The position numbers and the translations under genes are program-made. Below the pieces are notes generated by a model that saw only the letters and a program-made list of their open reading frames with translations, made no database searches and was not told where the DNA came from. This document shows, one piece after another, positions 43,455 to 56,600 of a DNA stretch of 64,000 nt. How positions within the stretch are numbered: position 1 is the stretch's first letter; each line of letters starts with the position of its first letter. This DNA is from Limnomonas spitsbergensis (Eukaryota; Chlorophyta; Chlorophyceae; Chlamydomonadales), in assembly GCA_037349105.1 (NCBI GenBank), contig JAYJMM010000124.1, positions 7,176,001-7,240,000 on the forward strand, written 5' to 3'.

Positions 43455-44780
43455 TTGGGGGAATTCGAAACACGTAAACCCTGGTCAACATTCGGACAGC
43501 TCCTTTTTATAAAGGACAGCTGCGAACAGCGCATTGTAGAAACCGATGCGGTTGCCTTGGCGCCATTTCCTTTCCGCCTCTTGAGACATTCCTCATTTCC
43601 ATCCTTCGAAGCACGAAGCGGTCCTCCATCGCTGCGACACATCGACAAACTGGTGCACACTACTGCACAGTCGATTGTGAGGCCAACAGCAGCTGAACTC
43701 GTCCAATCGGCTTGCTTGGAGATGACGAGCTTCATAGACGACAGCAAGATGGCCAAGCCGCGTCACGCATCACCTCTGCCCAATTCGACCATGGTAGGCG
43801 TTTGTCCCCACCACCCGCGTTTCACTGTGACTTCTTCTTCCGATTCCCGTGCTACATTTCTGCCAAGCCAAGATCCTACCTGCTTGCTTCTGTTACTTAC
43901 TACGCGCCTGGCCTACAACTCGTCCCATGAAATTCCAGGGCCGGCCAAGCTCTTACAAAAGGACCCACGGAAAGAGGCAAAGACTTTCTGTCCATGTTGA
44001 GCCAGGATACCAGACTGCTGTGCCGATTAAGAAGGTAACTTGTGAGAGGGAGCTTCCAGTTGAAGATGTAGTGCTAAATAATTAGCTGCTGGATGGAGTC
44101 TAGCCCTCCCCCTCCACCCCCCTGGTGTCCTGAAGCTGTGCATGATTCCTTCCCTTTCTTGTCTTTCAAGTGTCACAACATTGATTCGGATTTCCTTGTT
44201 TCCATGCTTTCAGAGTTGCTTTGCTTCCAGTCCAGTAATAACTGCGACGCAAGCGTCCGCTGATGATGACACAAGCCAAACTACAGGCAACCTTGCAAGC
44301 TTTTCATCTCTGGATAGCCAGGCGGACAGTGAAGATATCTTCAGCCTGTCCCAACCCTCCTTCACAAGCCGCCCCGCAGCTGCAGCAGAAATAAACCCAA
44401 AACAGTCATGTTCAACAGGCGCAGACTCAATTGCTGCCAGACGAGGTTGTCAGAAAATGGCACCGGTCAACGTGAGATACGATCCAGCACTGTCCATCAG
44501 GGAGTCGAACTGCCCTGATTTTGCACCTGCGTCAAGCGCTGCCAGGCTGCTGCATGAAAGTTCCGAGGCTGAGGGCCACGATATGAAGCAGGATGGCTGG
44601 TTTGTCAGGTGCCGAGGCTGTGCTCAGCTCACTGGCGGCTCCTACAACATCAGGCGTCAGGCGGTGCCATTTTGCTGCGCGTGTCTGCAACGGCTGCTGT
44701 TGCTCCCAGTCCCTGACAGGACACCTTGCCGGGAACAGCTCTCCCTCATCCACCGAGCATGGTCAAAGTCTGGATATTAG
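43455..44780 (+). CDS. Hypothetical protein with a C-terminal four-cysteine motif
   Basis: I do not recognise this gene. A three-exon model keeps frame: about 43455-43791 ending PRHASPLPNSTM, about 43939-44034 reading GRPSSYKRTHGKRQRLSVHV to VPIKK, and about 44213-44780 from SCFASSPVITATQAS to a TAG stop. All introns are GT-AG. The true start may be the ATG at 43722 (MTSFIDDSKMAK). The protein has a basic patch, a Ser/Asp-rich middle (DSQADSEDIFSLSQPSF) and a C-terminal C-x2-C...C-x2-C module, VRCRGCAQLTGGSYNIRRQA followed by FCCACLQRLLLLP, likely a zinc ribbon or treble clef. A basic chromatin-type protein is possible but unsupported. Confidence 0.45.
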
Positions 44781-45373
44781 CCTCAGAGAATGATGGCCTT
44801 GGTAGTTGGTATTGTCTTACAAATGAAACTCCTGACAGCACGTGCTGCCACACCCTTGTCCTATTGGAAATCATGCCCCCATTTAGGGCTCCTTGATAAT
44901 ATTTGTATAGCTGAAAGTCAGGCCAGCTGCCGTGTCAAGTGTGCTTGCTTTTACTAATTTGTATCTCACTGTGAAAAGATCACTAGCTCAATGACTTTCG
45001 AGGGACATTTCCCTTTCAGTCAAGTGTACATTTATGTTATATATCGTATTTTGGCATTGACTACGCTAGCTAGAAAACAAACATGAAGGGGCTACACGTT
45101 TTAGTTTTTTACAAACTCAGCAATCATTTTTGCTTTTCAGCAGGACCATGATTTGTTTGTCTGGCTGTGTGGGATAATCCATGGCTCAGCAGCAGTAAAT
45201 GATTATCCACACTCATGGTGCTTTTCTCATTGCCTAGTGCGTTAGACAGTGTCTACCATATATCCAGGCCATAAATGATGCCTTCAAACAGTTTTTCTTG
45301 ACCCACATGACTCTGCACCCATTCATTGTCTGCACAAGTGCACACCATTTCCTCGATGTAATTTCTAACGGAA
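44781..45373. other. Convergent intergenic; nothing recognised
   Basis: AT-rich DNA between two convergent gene ends. It presumably contains both 3' untranslated regions. Confidence 0.5.
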
Positions 45374-47729
45374 TCAAATCATGCCAGAGCTAATTAGACT
45401 CATCTTTGGTGCCATCTGGCGCACTTCCTTTGCATTGCCATTGGTGATGGCATGCATGCAACGCACTTGGAGGGTTGTGGGTACAGCCGCAGCAAGCCCG
45501 TTCTCCCAGTACCAGTGCAATGCATGACCAACTTCTACCTGAGAACACAAAAACATACAAGGATTCAGAATTAGCATTGAAAGGTTCCTCATGGAAATAA
45601 CATTAATATCTGACAGTGCATCATCCCCACAGTCCTCCCAAGCAGCAGTGTCCAAGCTCATGTAGAATAACTCACCTCTGAGTACCGGGGCATATGAAAG
45701 ATGTTGACATTCGCTGCCACCGGGATATTGGATTTCTCTGGAACACCTCGGGATCCAGATGCAGCTGCCACGACACATGCATTCCCAAGCTCGGCACCCT
45801 TGCGGAGCAACCGCATGCCTTTCGCCTGCAAGCAAGTAGGCACAGGGAAACAGGGCAGGGTAGCTTAATAGTAGCTTGAATCATCAGACATGCAAAAATT
45901 TGTCTAAGCAGCCAGCAGGACTGGATGGCAAGTCAAGCCTCAAAGGCTTCAGCACCATCATAAAATCAGCTGCACCTGCCTACTCACTAGGACCAGGTCA
46001 TCCACTTCCAAAGGCACCCTTTTGCCTTCACCATCATCTCGGCCATATCCAGTTTGCCAGTACAGCGAATTGTAGTCATCGAATGCAAACAGTACTTTGG
46101 GGGCCAGCTCAGATAGGGAAGCAGCGGAATCACTGAGCAAAGTTGCCGCCACAAGCTCCTCTTTAATGGAGAGGCATGCGTCCACTGCCAGGCTAGCCTG
46201 CAGTCAAGAGTAGCAGGAGCAGGGAAGGTTATATCTGATTATAACTGATTAAAAATGGCAGTTATGCTGCCCTGGTCAGCTGAACATCAGCAATGTACAC
46301 ATGCATCACTGGCATGTGCACTTGATTGACTCAGGTCACTAACATTGCTTTCGGTGGCCAGGCCTGCATTTGCCAGCTCCAGAAGTGTCTTCCCGCTGAC
46401 CGGAGAAAAGAGCTTGCGCTGCATTGATGACAGCTGCTTGCCATGCGCCAGCACAAGAGACCTGAGGATCTGCTGTGCTGACAGAATCGTGTCGAAGACG
46501 CCCGACTCAGGGCGACGGACAAAGAAGCCCCCATGCGTCAACGCAGTGGCAGTGGGGATATACATGACGATCCTGGAACACAGGCAGGGAAGGGAGCAGA
46601 ACATATAATGTGCAATCAATGTGATGCCACATGCCTTTTGTAATCAATAAGACATGTTGAGAATGTCAAACGCCCTCCTTTTGAGAGAAGAGCAACAAGC
46701 ACCTGTATGCTCATCTCGTCATCTTCCAGATGTATCTGTGGCAACTAGTAACCACACCTACCAACCACAGGCTCGAGCCCAATCCACGATGGAAGCCAGG
46801 GCTATACTCTTCCCTGTCCCAGTGGGTCCCTTCAGCAGCAGCCGGATGCCATCCTGGCGCATTGTGCCCCTCAGGGCATACATGCTGTCCCGGAGCATGA
46901 TCGCCGGCACCCGTGATGCAGCCACTTCATCCTGCAGGAGGAGCGTCCAAAGGATGATCCTCGAATAGGAAGTGTACAGGCAGGTACATCAGAGGAAGGT
47001 TGCGATGAATGCATGCATTTGGAGTTGGAAGTGCCTGAGGTGGCGGGCAGCCCCGGATGGTAAGAAAAACTAGCAGGGGCATGATTCCCACCACCCTAAA
47101 ATGTGACGCCAGGGTAAACCTCAGGCACAGTAGTGGCAGATCATGCATGAGATAATTCATAGGTGAAATGTAGTGAACTTGGGGCCTCAGATGATCTCAA
47201 AGGCCCAGTGTCCAGCGCATGCATGCCGCACTGTTCATACCTGCAACCCGGGACAACTTCTGGTTGAAGTAGCTGACTGTTTTTTTGATGAAACAGAAGC
47301 TGACATGACCTCTGGCAACAAATCTGTTTGTAGTTTGTAGAATCGACCTATGTGGCTAGCGTCCAAGTCCTGGGTCGCCACATCGACAAGCACACTGCAT
47401 GGCGGGGCATGGCAGTACTTCCATGCTCAGCTGTCTCCATTACATTGCAGAATGCAATGACAAGCCCAGCACTTCATCATTTGACATATTACTTGAACCA
47501 GAATGCCATCAAAGCCATTCAATCTCTGTAACAGACGAGTCACCTACCTACGTGCAGCCCCCTCCTCCTCTTTTGCATCAGCCGGCGTAGGCAAGGCCCT
47601 TGATTTTTTACTAGTTATGGTGATAGGAGCAGATTTAGCGGGTGATACAGCGGCAGTCGTTGCAAGACGGCTGAAAGCATTCCATGGGGGCAATGCTGAA
47701 GGCTTGAAGTGCGAGAAAAAACGCAGCAT
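45374..47729 (-). CDS. Mitochondrial small-subunit ribosomal protein mS29 (DAP3)
   Basis: GTP-binding P-loop ATPase-fold protein of the mitoribosomal small subunit head. The first exon reads MLRFFSHFKPSALPPWNAFS RLATTAAV in sequence, a mitochondrial presequence. The splice CGTAG/gtaggt to T-GTG gives VLVDVATQDLDASHIGRFYK, then LQTDLLPEVM. DEVAASRVPAIMLRDSMYAL leads to the P-loop LLLKGPTGTGKSIALASIVD. IVMYIPTATALTHGGFFVRR and ESGVFDTILSAQQILRSLVL follow the DAP3 pattern. KVLFAFDDYNSLYWQTGYG is the Walker B region. NACVVAAASGSRGVPEKSNI and HMPRYSEVEVGHALHWYWEN follow, then a C-terminus ending SLISSGMI and TGA at 45374-45376. Confidence 0.88.
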
Positions 47730-47932
47730 GCTTAAGGCAATCGCTGCGGTGATCCTGAGTCACGGATTGCAACTGATGATGCGTGCTGGCGCAGTGTTGT
47801 CGATGCCAGGGTAGGTTCGGGCCCTTGGTTCGGGTATTCCGGGTAACCAATCAGCTACAACGCCACTCAGCTACTAAGCTACCCTGATGTAGAGATTGCA
47901 AACTCTCAACTGGTAGAAGAAGGCATGTTGAG
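47730..47932. promoter_or_regulatory. Divergent promoter region between mS29 and the FAD6-like gene
   Basis: About 200 bases separate two divergent start codons, one for a mitochondrial and one for a probable plastid protein. No named regulatory element is recognised. Confidence 0.5.
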
Positions 47933-50272
47933 ATGAATGCAATGACTAATTTGTCGAGGCAGTCAACTGGGGCTGCTGCCTCTTCCACGCACCGAAGCCT
48001 CATACCTGCCCCAGGCAATTTCAAGCTTCGGCTTCCCACGGGAGCAGGCAGCATTATCTTATTAAAACAAATTCGACGACACTATAAATCTGCGGAGTTG
48101 CAGTGCCTGCAAGATCGACAGCAGCCATTTCGCGTCAGTCGCCAGCCCCGATCTCGCAACTGCAGCATCCAGATTACAAATGCTGCGGCCCCAGAGGTGT
48201 TAGAGACCCTCAGCCAGACCTTGACGAAACTAGATGACGCCCAGAGAGAGGAGCTTGCCAAGGAATGGGGCTATGAGCAATTGGGTGCCCCCCTGCCTGA
48301 GGGGTTGACACTGGGCGTCCTGTCTAGAAGTATATCAGACGAGCATGCGACAATTGATGTGAGGCGGCTGCTGCTGGGCATGGCTGCACCGCTTTTGCTG
48401 ATGGCGACGGGCTACTTCTGGATGTGGTACATGCACACCATAATTCCAGGCTGGCAGCAGGCCATCTGCTGGGTGCTTGTGGGCACCGGCTACTTTGGAC
48501 TGTTCACCATCGGACACGAGGCGGCGCGGTTAGCACTCCTGCCAGTGAACCCGGCGCTCCAGACTGCCATTGGCTCATTCCTCATGGCGCCGTCGCTGTA
48601 CGCGCTTGAGTCGTGGCGCACTGGCTTGATGATCCATTTCAACCAGACCAACATGCTGGGCGAGGATGATTCAGCTTGGCAGCCTCTGACCAAGCGGCAT
48701 CTCGCCTCCATGGGGCCTATGGAGCGCATGTGGGCCCGCCTTACCTTCACGACGCCCCTCAAGCTGCTTGGCTCCATCTCGCACTGGCTAGCGTCCTTCG
48801 GGGGGCTCGACCTCAAGCGTTACTATGCGCCCCTACGTCTAGCAATGATCGCCAGCTGGTCGGTGCCGTTCTGGTTCATGGGCCTGGTGTGGCCGGCCTT
48901 GATTGCGGCAGGTGGACTCTCAGGTGCCTGACCGCGGACGCAGGGCGGGGCATGTGGGCAAATAAATGTTTTGCAAACCTCTGAAGGTCCGGAGCACTGG
49001 GCGCTGTGTGAGAATGAAACGTTGTGGCTTCTGTACATGCTCTGCTTGCCTGCAGACCGCGCCTTAGACTTGTGGATCTTTGCCGAACCTGGCTGAACCT
49101 GCCTTCCCACTCCTTGCTGACATGCAGCCTGGGTGGACTGCTGGCTGATGCCGTGGCTCGTCTTCCATATGTGGCTCAGCACACTGACCCTGCTGCAGCA
49201 CACAGCACCTCATGTGCCGTTTGAGGGGCCTGGCGAGAGCTACGATTCAGCGCAGGCTGTGATTAATGGGACTGTGACGGTCTCTCTTCCTGGGTGAGGG
49301 CGCTGGGCCGTGATTAATTTGCAGTGCCCTGGGTGGGCTGCCGCTTATCTTAGGCTACGCTCCGCATGGCTGGCATGATGTTGCATTCCTCCCATTTAGT
49401 TGTGTCATGACTCATGATGTCTCGTCATGTGCACCCCTCCCCCTCCCTGCTCAGGTCCTCACTGTCGGGTTCCTGGGTGGGTTTGACATGAAATGCCATT
49501 GCTTCTTTCTTATCTTATTAGCTAGGCTCACATTGCATTGCATCGAACTGTGAATACTGACGATAAATAGTAATCAGGTCCCCACCCTTAATGGTTCTGG
49601 TTAGGTTCAATTTGAAAGGCCGCGAGCTATTTCTGACAGTATCCTAGAGTGGGCTCGCATTTGTTGCATCATGACGGTACTTAATCGTTTGCTCCGCCCC
49701 TGTTGTCCTGCAGGTGGCTGGAGTTTGTGCTCAACTACGCAAACTACCATCTCCCTCAGCATCTGAGGGGCGAGGTGCCATTCTACCATGCGCCAGCAGC
49801 TACCAAGGCTATCCGCGAGAGGCTTGGGCCCTTTCTGACAGAAGCCCGACTGAACGGCAAACTTTTCCGAAACTTGATCGAGAGGTGGCAGGTGCGCAAA
49901 AGTCATCCAAATAGTGATATCTGCCTCGCTTGCTGTTGCTTGGTTGCACAGTCATACCAATGAAAACTTTATAATTGCTATCCTTTCGTTCCTCTTGTGC
50001 CTTCTCCCTTCACTTTCCTAGCTGACTTTTTGTTTGTCAACGTGGCCGAGATTCATTTCAGCATGGCCCAGAGGTGTAACGTCATTAAGCAATGAAAACT
50101 TCATTAGCTGCAAAACATCATTTGAAGTTGCATGGCCTGTTAACAACACGTCGCTGTCCAATCCTTGCAGGTTTATGACGAAGAAAAGAAGACATATGTG
50201 ACCTTCCAACAGGCGTGCAAGGAACTTGAGGCTGAGGCTGCATCAGGGCCCCAACCTGGCCTGGCAGTTTGA
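47933..50272 (+). CDS. FAD6-like fatty-acid desaturase homologue lacking intact histidine boxes (probable pseudoenzyme)
   Basis: Four exons: 47933-48923, 49128-49293, 49714-49891 and 50171-50272, all GT-AG and in frame. The N-terminus is rich in Ser/Arg and resembles a plastid transit peptide. The body follows plastid omega-6 desaturase FAD6: GTGYFGLFTIGHEAARLALL, SLYALESWRTGLMIHFNQTN, VDCWLMPWLVFHMWLSTLTL, QHTAPHVPF, AQAVINGTVTV, YHLPQHLRGEVPFYHAPAAT and VYDEEKKTYVTF. The metal-binding boxes are degraded: family HDCAH is HEAAR, HDRHH aligns to LMIHF, and HIPHH is HLPQH. Several of the eight di-iron His ligands are thus replaced, yet splice sites, frame and length are intact. It is therefore unlikely to desaturate and may act as a lipid-binding, scaffold or regulatory protein. 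Confidence 0.87.
50061..50086 (+). repeat. Family 1 terminal motif in a FAD6-like intron
   Basis: GCATGGCCCAGAGGTGTAAC followed by GTCATT, preceded by GTGGCCGAG, matches the motifs at 7184-7211 and 35915-35942. Confidence 0.6.
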
Positions 50273-50634
50273 TTTCTTCTGCCTGATGGATTTTGTGCCT
50301 GATCTGTCTACCCCCTACTGCTTTTCTTCCTCTGGGAAGAGTAATATATTACTTTTCAGGGCGGTGGTTCCTGATCACCCCCAATTCATCACGATTTTGG
50401 CTCCATAACGCGTTACTGGCATGCCACTACCAAACGCAGTCAAGTTTTTGTAATATCACCAGCGATTGGTACTTATACAGTACTTATGCTTCCCCAACTG
50501 TTCCAGATTTGGGTTAGTCCGTTTTCAAAAAGGCGCATGTGCCGTGGTACCTGCAAACCAGTTGCAAGTGCTTGTTATACTTTCAGAGGCTCTGAGCACA
50601 GCATCCGTTCATCCAGGCTCCTCATTGATTGCTG
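50273..50634. other. Convergent intergenic; nothing recognised
   Basis: Between the stop of the FAD6-like gene and the last exon of the RIF1-like gene. Only 3' untranslated sequence is expected. Confidence 0.5.
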
Positions 50635-53600
50635 CTATCTCAGCTTCGTTAGGCTTTCTGCCATAGCAGAGTGGCTCGCCTGTAAAAGACCCATGAGCGC
50701 TGCTTGGGCAGAACGAATGTCGTCCACCTGCAGAATCAGGATTTATAAGAATGAAGAGGGGAAATATCGTGCAAAAATCAAATAATCACCTAGCAAGGCC
50801 TTAAGGATTCTTATCTACTGCCCCTCACACAATTTAAACGCCTCATCCAAGAATCATAGCTATGTTTCACACTACCGGTATGCATCTCTTCTTCCCCAAG
50901 CCCTCCTACCTCAAAGTCTTCCCACACAGACGCTGGCCGTGCTGCCAAGCTTTGAAGCTCGGTCATGAATGCCGCCGACACATTGGTCCCTCCATTCGCC
51001 CCACGCTGGCCACCATCCCCCAAGGACGGAAAAGTAGCAGCAAGAGGCTCATCACCAACCGAGACATCCCCCAGCGCGACACGCTTGGCACACGGTTCGC
51101 CCCCCTCCAGCCTGCGCTTGGTACACGCCTGAGGCAGATGCCCACCAGGGTCCACAACATCAACCTCCCTTGCCGCAGCGCTCCCTGCACCATCTGGCAC
51201 AGCATCGCTGCCAACCTCGGGGGAGCTATCTGTGGGAGCTGCTGCTGAGCGGGGCAGTTGCAATGCTTCAACACCGCTTGCAGGCCGCCCGCCAGCTGCT
51301 GACAACTGCTGGCGGGCTGTTGGCCCAGCCGGCCGCGGCAGCTTGCCTACCCTGCACCTGCTGGCTTGAATGTCGCACATCACCTTCTGCGTGTCATCCA
51401 CATGACACCACTCCTGGCTTTCAGCCAACGCCGCAGCCTCCGGCGCTTGCAGCGTTGGCCTTGTCCCAGAAGGCCCAGGGACTGCCGCCAGGGGTCCAGC
51501 TGGCAGCCTGTCTTCTGTGCCAGCAGCGCCAGGGAGGTCCATGTCTGTTGGCGCTGCATGGCTTTCACCTTGACCTGCCTCGACGCTCCCTGCAACGTAC
51601 CCCACGCTGGACTCTGGTCTCAGACATGCGGGTGCGCCCGCCTCGGGCTGGTGTATCCGTCTTGGTCCATTCAACATCAAGGCAGCCATGAGGACACCAT
51701 ACGGGCGTGTCACTATGGCGCTGGCACGGCGCTCTTCTTCCGGCGGTGCGGGGAAGCCGTCCGATGCAGCCAGAGGCCTGCCTCCTGGCCTGACCACATT
51801 GACACCCAGGGGATCCTCAGGCGCCAGGGCAATGGCTGGCACACAGGCGGGGCTGGCCCCCACACCAGGGCCAGCAGAATGGATGGGTTGCCCCCCTGCT
51901 TCGCTGGGACACACTGGCAAACCTCCCGCAAGGCCCTCGTCTGCACCCCCTGCATCGCTGGAACACCCTGCCAAACCTCCCGCAAGGCCCTTGTCTGCAG
52001 CGCGGTGCGTTGGAACTGCGGAGGGCCCTCTGACGCCTTCCCACATCCCAGCTCCCGCCACAAGGTCATCAGCAGCGTCAAGGGCTGGCCGCACATTGCT
52101 CAGGCCCCCCTCAATGGCGCCATTTGTGAGCCTTCCTTCTGCACCGCCCTCCGGCTCCACACTCTCCATCGGCTCATCGTCACCGTTACCGGCCCCGTCA
52201 CTCACTAGCACCTCCTCCTCTGCGCTGCTCTCATGTCCCCAAGCACTGGCATCGCCCTCACCACCGCCCGGCGGCCCACCAGTGAGAGCAGGTTCACTGC
52301 CAGCCCCCCTGATGGCCGACTCGAGAGGCACTGGAGGCTTTGCTCCCGCGTCTGCCATGACAGCCAGCTCCTGCTGCTGCTGACTCGGCTCCGCACTTCC
52401 CTCAGATCCGAAAACGTCGAGTGGCGCTTGCGATGCGTCCAAGCTTGTATAAGTCATCAAACCCTGAGCACGCTTGGGCCGGCTCGCCCCCACATCTGTT
52501 TGCCTGGGCCCCGCTGATGGTATGCGGACGTATTCGGTTTGGGATGCGGCGCCAAATGCGTTGATCGCCGGCTTTCGAGAAGGCGGGACCCGGCTAGGCA
52601 AAGGGGTTGTTCCCTTTGCAGGCGCCCGCTTGCTGCCGCCCACTCCATCCTCATTCAGTTTTTTCGTGCTCGGGCGATGAGGCGTGACCTGCGCCGAGGG
52701 GGCTGGCCCTGGCAGCACTATTGCGCGGAGCATGGCTGCCGCCTCGTCGTCCGGGCTGTCCCGAGGCGGGCCCATGTCGTCCATGGCCTGCAGCACGCGG
52801 GCTGGCAGCGCGACAGGGGGACCGGGGGCGCCGGAGGTGGGTACTGAGTAATCCAGCCGGCGCACAAGTTCTCTCCCGATGGCGCTTCCAGCTCGGCCAT
52901 CAGGAGCACCGTCGGCCGATGTCACTATGGACTGTAGAAAATTGTCAGTGACTTTGCTGAAGGCAGGCACGCCACACCTGTGTGTGTTTGAGGGTGTGTG
53001 TTTGAGGGTGAGCGTCAGGAGGGAGGGAGGTCCGGTGAGTGTTGGTGCGTATGGTTGTGCATGTGAGTGCATGTATGTTTTGAGTGCTTGTCAGCGTGTG
53101 CTTGTACATCAATCTCGGGGTAGGTGTACTTTCCAGAGGATGGCTGATCAAGAAGAATGGTGAGATGGATAAGTCGAAAACGTAAGAGACCTAACGCGTT
53201 AAGAGGGTTTCAGGGTTCAGAGGGGCGCCAGCCAAAGGAAGAGTGACAGTGTGTGTAGAAGGCATGACCCCATCAGGTAAGGCGGGTGAAAGGAGCTCCC
53301 TTACTTCCAGCTGGATAGTCTGGCGCTCACCCAGGCCAGGCATCAGGGCCCACCAATTGGACTATGACGTATCTATCTTGCCGAATGCAACCAAGGCCCT
53401 ATACCGCCATGCAGGCGACAAAAAATAGCACGAGGATCAAACAAGCATCAAAACCCATAAGAAGACCAACGTCTGCTCACCTCAGCGCCGCCGCTAACGC
53501 ACCCTCCAGGGCATCGACACACGCCTGCACTGCGCAGCCATGCCATCTCAGCTGTGCAACACCTTTCAGGCAGGCCCGCCAAGCGAGCAGTAGCTTCATG

Positions 53601-56600
53601 GCGACCTGGCCTGCACCCGGCTTGCATTCCCTCCCTTGCTCCTTGGCCTCTTCTCCCATGTCCACCAGCCTGCCGATATCCTGCCCCGCAGTGCTCCTCC
53701 CACGCAGCTGCTCGTCCCTGAACTGCTCTTCCAGCTCCTGCGGGAAAGCAGCTGCTAGAGCGGGGACCACATGCTCAAAAGCCAGCTGCAGCGCACTGCC
53801 CCAGCCGCCAGCTCTGCCGTCTGCTGCCAATACATCCACCATGACACCCGCCCCCAGCACCACCGGCACTGAGGAGGAGGCAGGCCCAGCGGCCGCCAGC
53901 GCCGCCAAGGCCCCCGCGCTCATCGCCAGCGCCTGCCCGGGGGAGCCCTGCAGCATTGCAGCCGTCCAGATGGGCTCCTTTACATCGCCCTGCAGCGCGG
54001 CCTCCACCACCCCCTGCACTGCCGCCTGCAGCAGGGAACCCGCCAGCCAGCAGCCCTCCAGCAAGGACGCAGCTACCAGCCCCGCAAGCTCACCGGGGCC
54101 CCTCGACGAGCCGCCGACACCACCCTTTTCCGGGCGCCTCGATTCAGGTCCCACCCACATGGCAGCCGAACCCGAGGCTGCCGGCAGCGGGGTCGTAGGC
54201 GCTGCAGAGCTTGAGCGCGGGGGCGTCGGTGTGTTGCCTCCCCGCGTGGGGCCCCATGAGCCTGATCCACTTGCAAGTTCAGGGCGTCGATACACAGATC
54301 CATTGGGCTCCAGGAGAGAGGGCTTCTGGCTGATGCCTGCGATGCTGACCAGCCAGTCGCAGGTGCAAGCGGCAATGGCAGACGCAGCCGACAGCGACGC
54401 GCCTGACGGGCACAGGACGCAGCGAAAAGAAGCGTGTGCTGTAACGCAAGTGAGCTCCAACGCAACTGTCAGGTATGTGCCTACCGGTTATCTAACTCAT
54501 TCATCCCAGTCAGTTTGTGTAATCCTGTGCCTGCATCCTCACCAGCACCCGTCTAATGGTCTCAGGACCCAGTTCATGCTGGTGCCACCTACTATGAATA
54601 CAGCATTACAGGGCCATGGACAGAAAGAGTCAAACTATACAGGTGTCGGTGGCCCAGGACCCCGGCTGCCTACGCACCTCGCATAAACAGGTCAGCCGCA
54701 CGCAGCATGAAAGCATGGATCAAGCTCCTAGGCAGGCCCAGCAGCGGCTCAATAATGTGCTCCATCCTGCATCGTGCCACAGGAACAGCAGCGCACAGAG
54801 GAGCAAGGGGGCAGTCAGGAAGTTACTTCTTGACGTCAATGACTTCGTGAGGCAATCAACGCTTTCAACGCTTTGACATGATCCAGTCCATATGCCGGTC
54901 CCCAAAAATATGGCAGTGCCTGCCATTATTGACATTACTGCTGGAAAAACCATAGCTGTCCAAAAGGATATTACACAGCAAGCATTACCATTTGTACCGC
55001 GCTGGCTATGCTTTGAACCAGCCAGCTGTCGCAACCTACACCTCACATGCCCAGGCCATGTCTAACACCCATGTCCAGGCCATGATTAACACTCATGTCT
55101 AACACTCATGTCTAACACCCTCTGCGCTAGTGCGCTCGCCTCGTCCCCACCTCTTGTTGATCTCGCTGTTCAGAAGCCGGAAGCACCGACACCACTCCGT
55201 GCTCATCTTACTGCACAGTGCAGCGGCATCCCCCTCCACCAGGCGCTGGGCAGCACCCCCTCCCTCTCCGGCACCTCCCTCCCTCTTATCCACAAGCGGG
55301 TCCTGCTGCTGCTGCTGTTGCTGCCTAAGCCAGGAGTCCTGATGCTGCTTCTCTGCCGCGGACAGCCATTTGCAGCCATACAGCAGCACGTCCATGACAG
55401 CACCCTCGGCCGCCGCCCTCTGGGTCCGATTTGAGCAATCGGAGAGAACGGGCCCCATGCATGTCGACAAGTGTTCAGACACCACCAGCCACACGCCCAG
55501 CATGGCATGGGAGCGAGGCCCAAGCCTCCGGTCCACGTTCGCCAGCTGCGTCTGAAGCGTGGACAGCATAACGTTGAAGTTGCAGAGATCCACCTTGCCC
55601 TTCCCTGGGCTCGGGCACATACAGAATACATATCAGGGTCAATGCGCGCTGCAGAGGCTTTGACAGGCAACCCGCAAAGCAATGCTGGCTTCCAGCGCAG
55701 GCAGCTACTCAACAGTAAAACCCCTTATCAAGCTTTGGCTACTCAATGTATCGCCTGCAGAGTATTTTGCCTGCGGCTTGGTGAGGAAAAGCTCTGTGGA
55801 CCCCTCTGGTCAAAGTGTGGCTCATCTTGCAGCCGCTATCCCTGCATTCATTCTGGGAACCATCTGTTGAGACCATGGCGCCTTCATTTGTCAGCAGGTG
55901 ACAACATAAGAGCTTCATTGACAAATGAAGAGGCTTTTCCAGCCAAGTTCCCTGCGGCCCCCAGGGACACGTTTCTGGTTCCCAGCTCACATGCTGCTCA
56001 AGCCAGGTCAATCACCCACCTGCCGCCAAGGCCAGGTCGGCTACCCCTTCGATCCAGTCCTCCGCGACCAGTAGGTCGCAGCGGGGACCCAGCATCCCCA
56101 TCCACGAGCGCAGCAGCTGCAGCCAGATTGTCCTGCTGCTCTCCCGTCGCGCGGGGGACATAGCTGGCCCAGGCTCCACTGAGGCATCGCGAGGAGCTGA
56201 GTGCAGCTGCCCTGGCCCGGCCTTCATCATTATCCGCCGCTGCAGGGACATAGCCAGGACAAGGGCAGTGTGGACGCCACTGTTCGGGGTCAGCCTTGGA
56301 AGCCCTGGGCCGACTCCTGGGACCGCCTCCAGTGCTGCCCGTGCACCTGCGGCGGGATGGCTTGATGCACCCGGCAGGTCTGGATCGGCTTCGAGCACAT
56401 CATCCAGCAACGCTGCAAATGCAGGGGGCGTGCCAGTGGCGGCGTAGGTCGCAGTTAGCTGGCTGATCCTGCAGGAGGCCTGCGCGAAGAGCGCCCAACC
56501 TGTGCCAACGCCGGAGGCATTCTTGCCATCGGGAGGTCCAGCAGGAGCTGCTGATGCTGCCGAGCCCCGGCTTCCCGCTGTCTGCTGGCTGTCACTGAGG

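Noticed and set aside
51366..54686. Long plus-strand open frames (e.g. 53364-54686, 51688-52383)
   Set aside because: They are antisense shadows of GC-rich exons of the RIF1-like gene; the minus-strand exons have matched splice sites and RIF1-type blocks.
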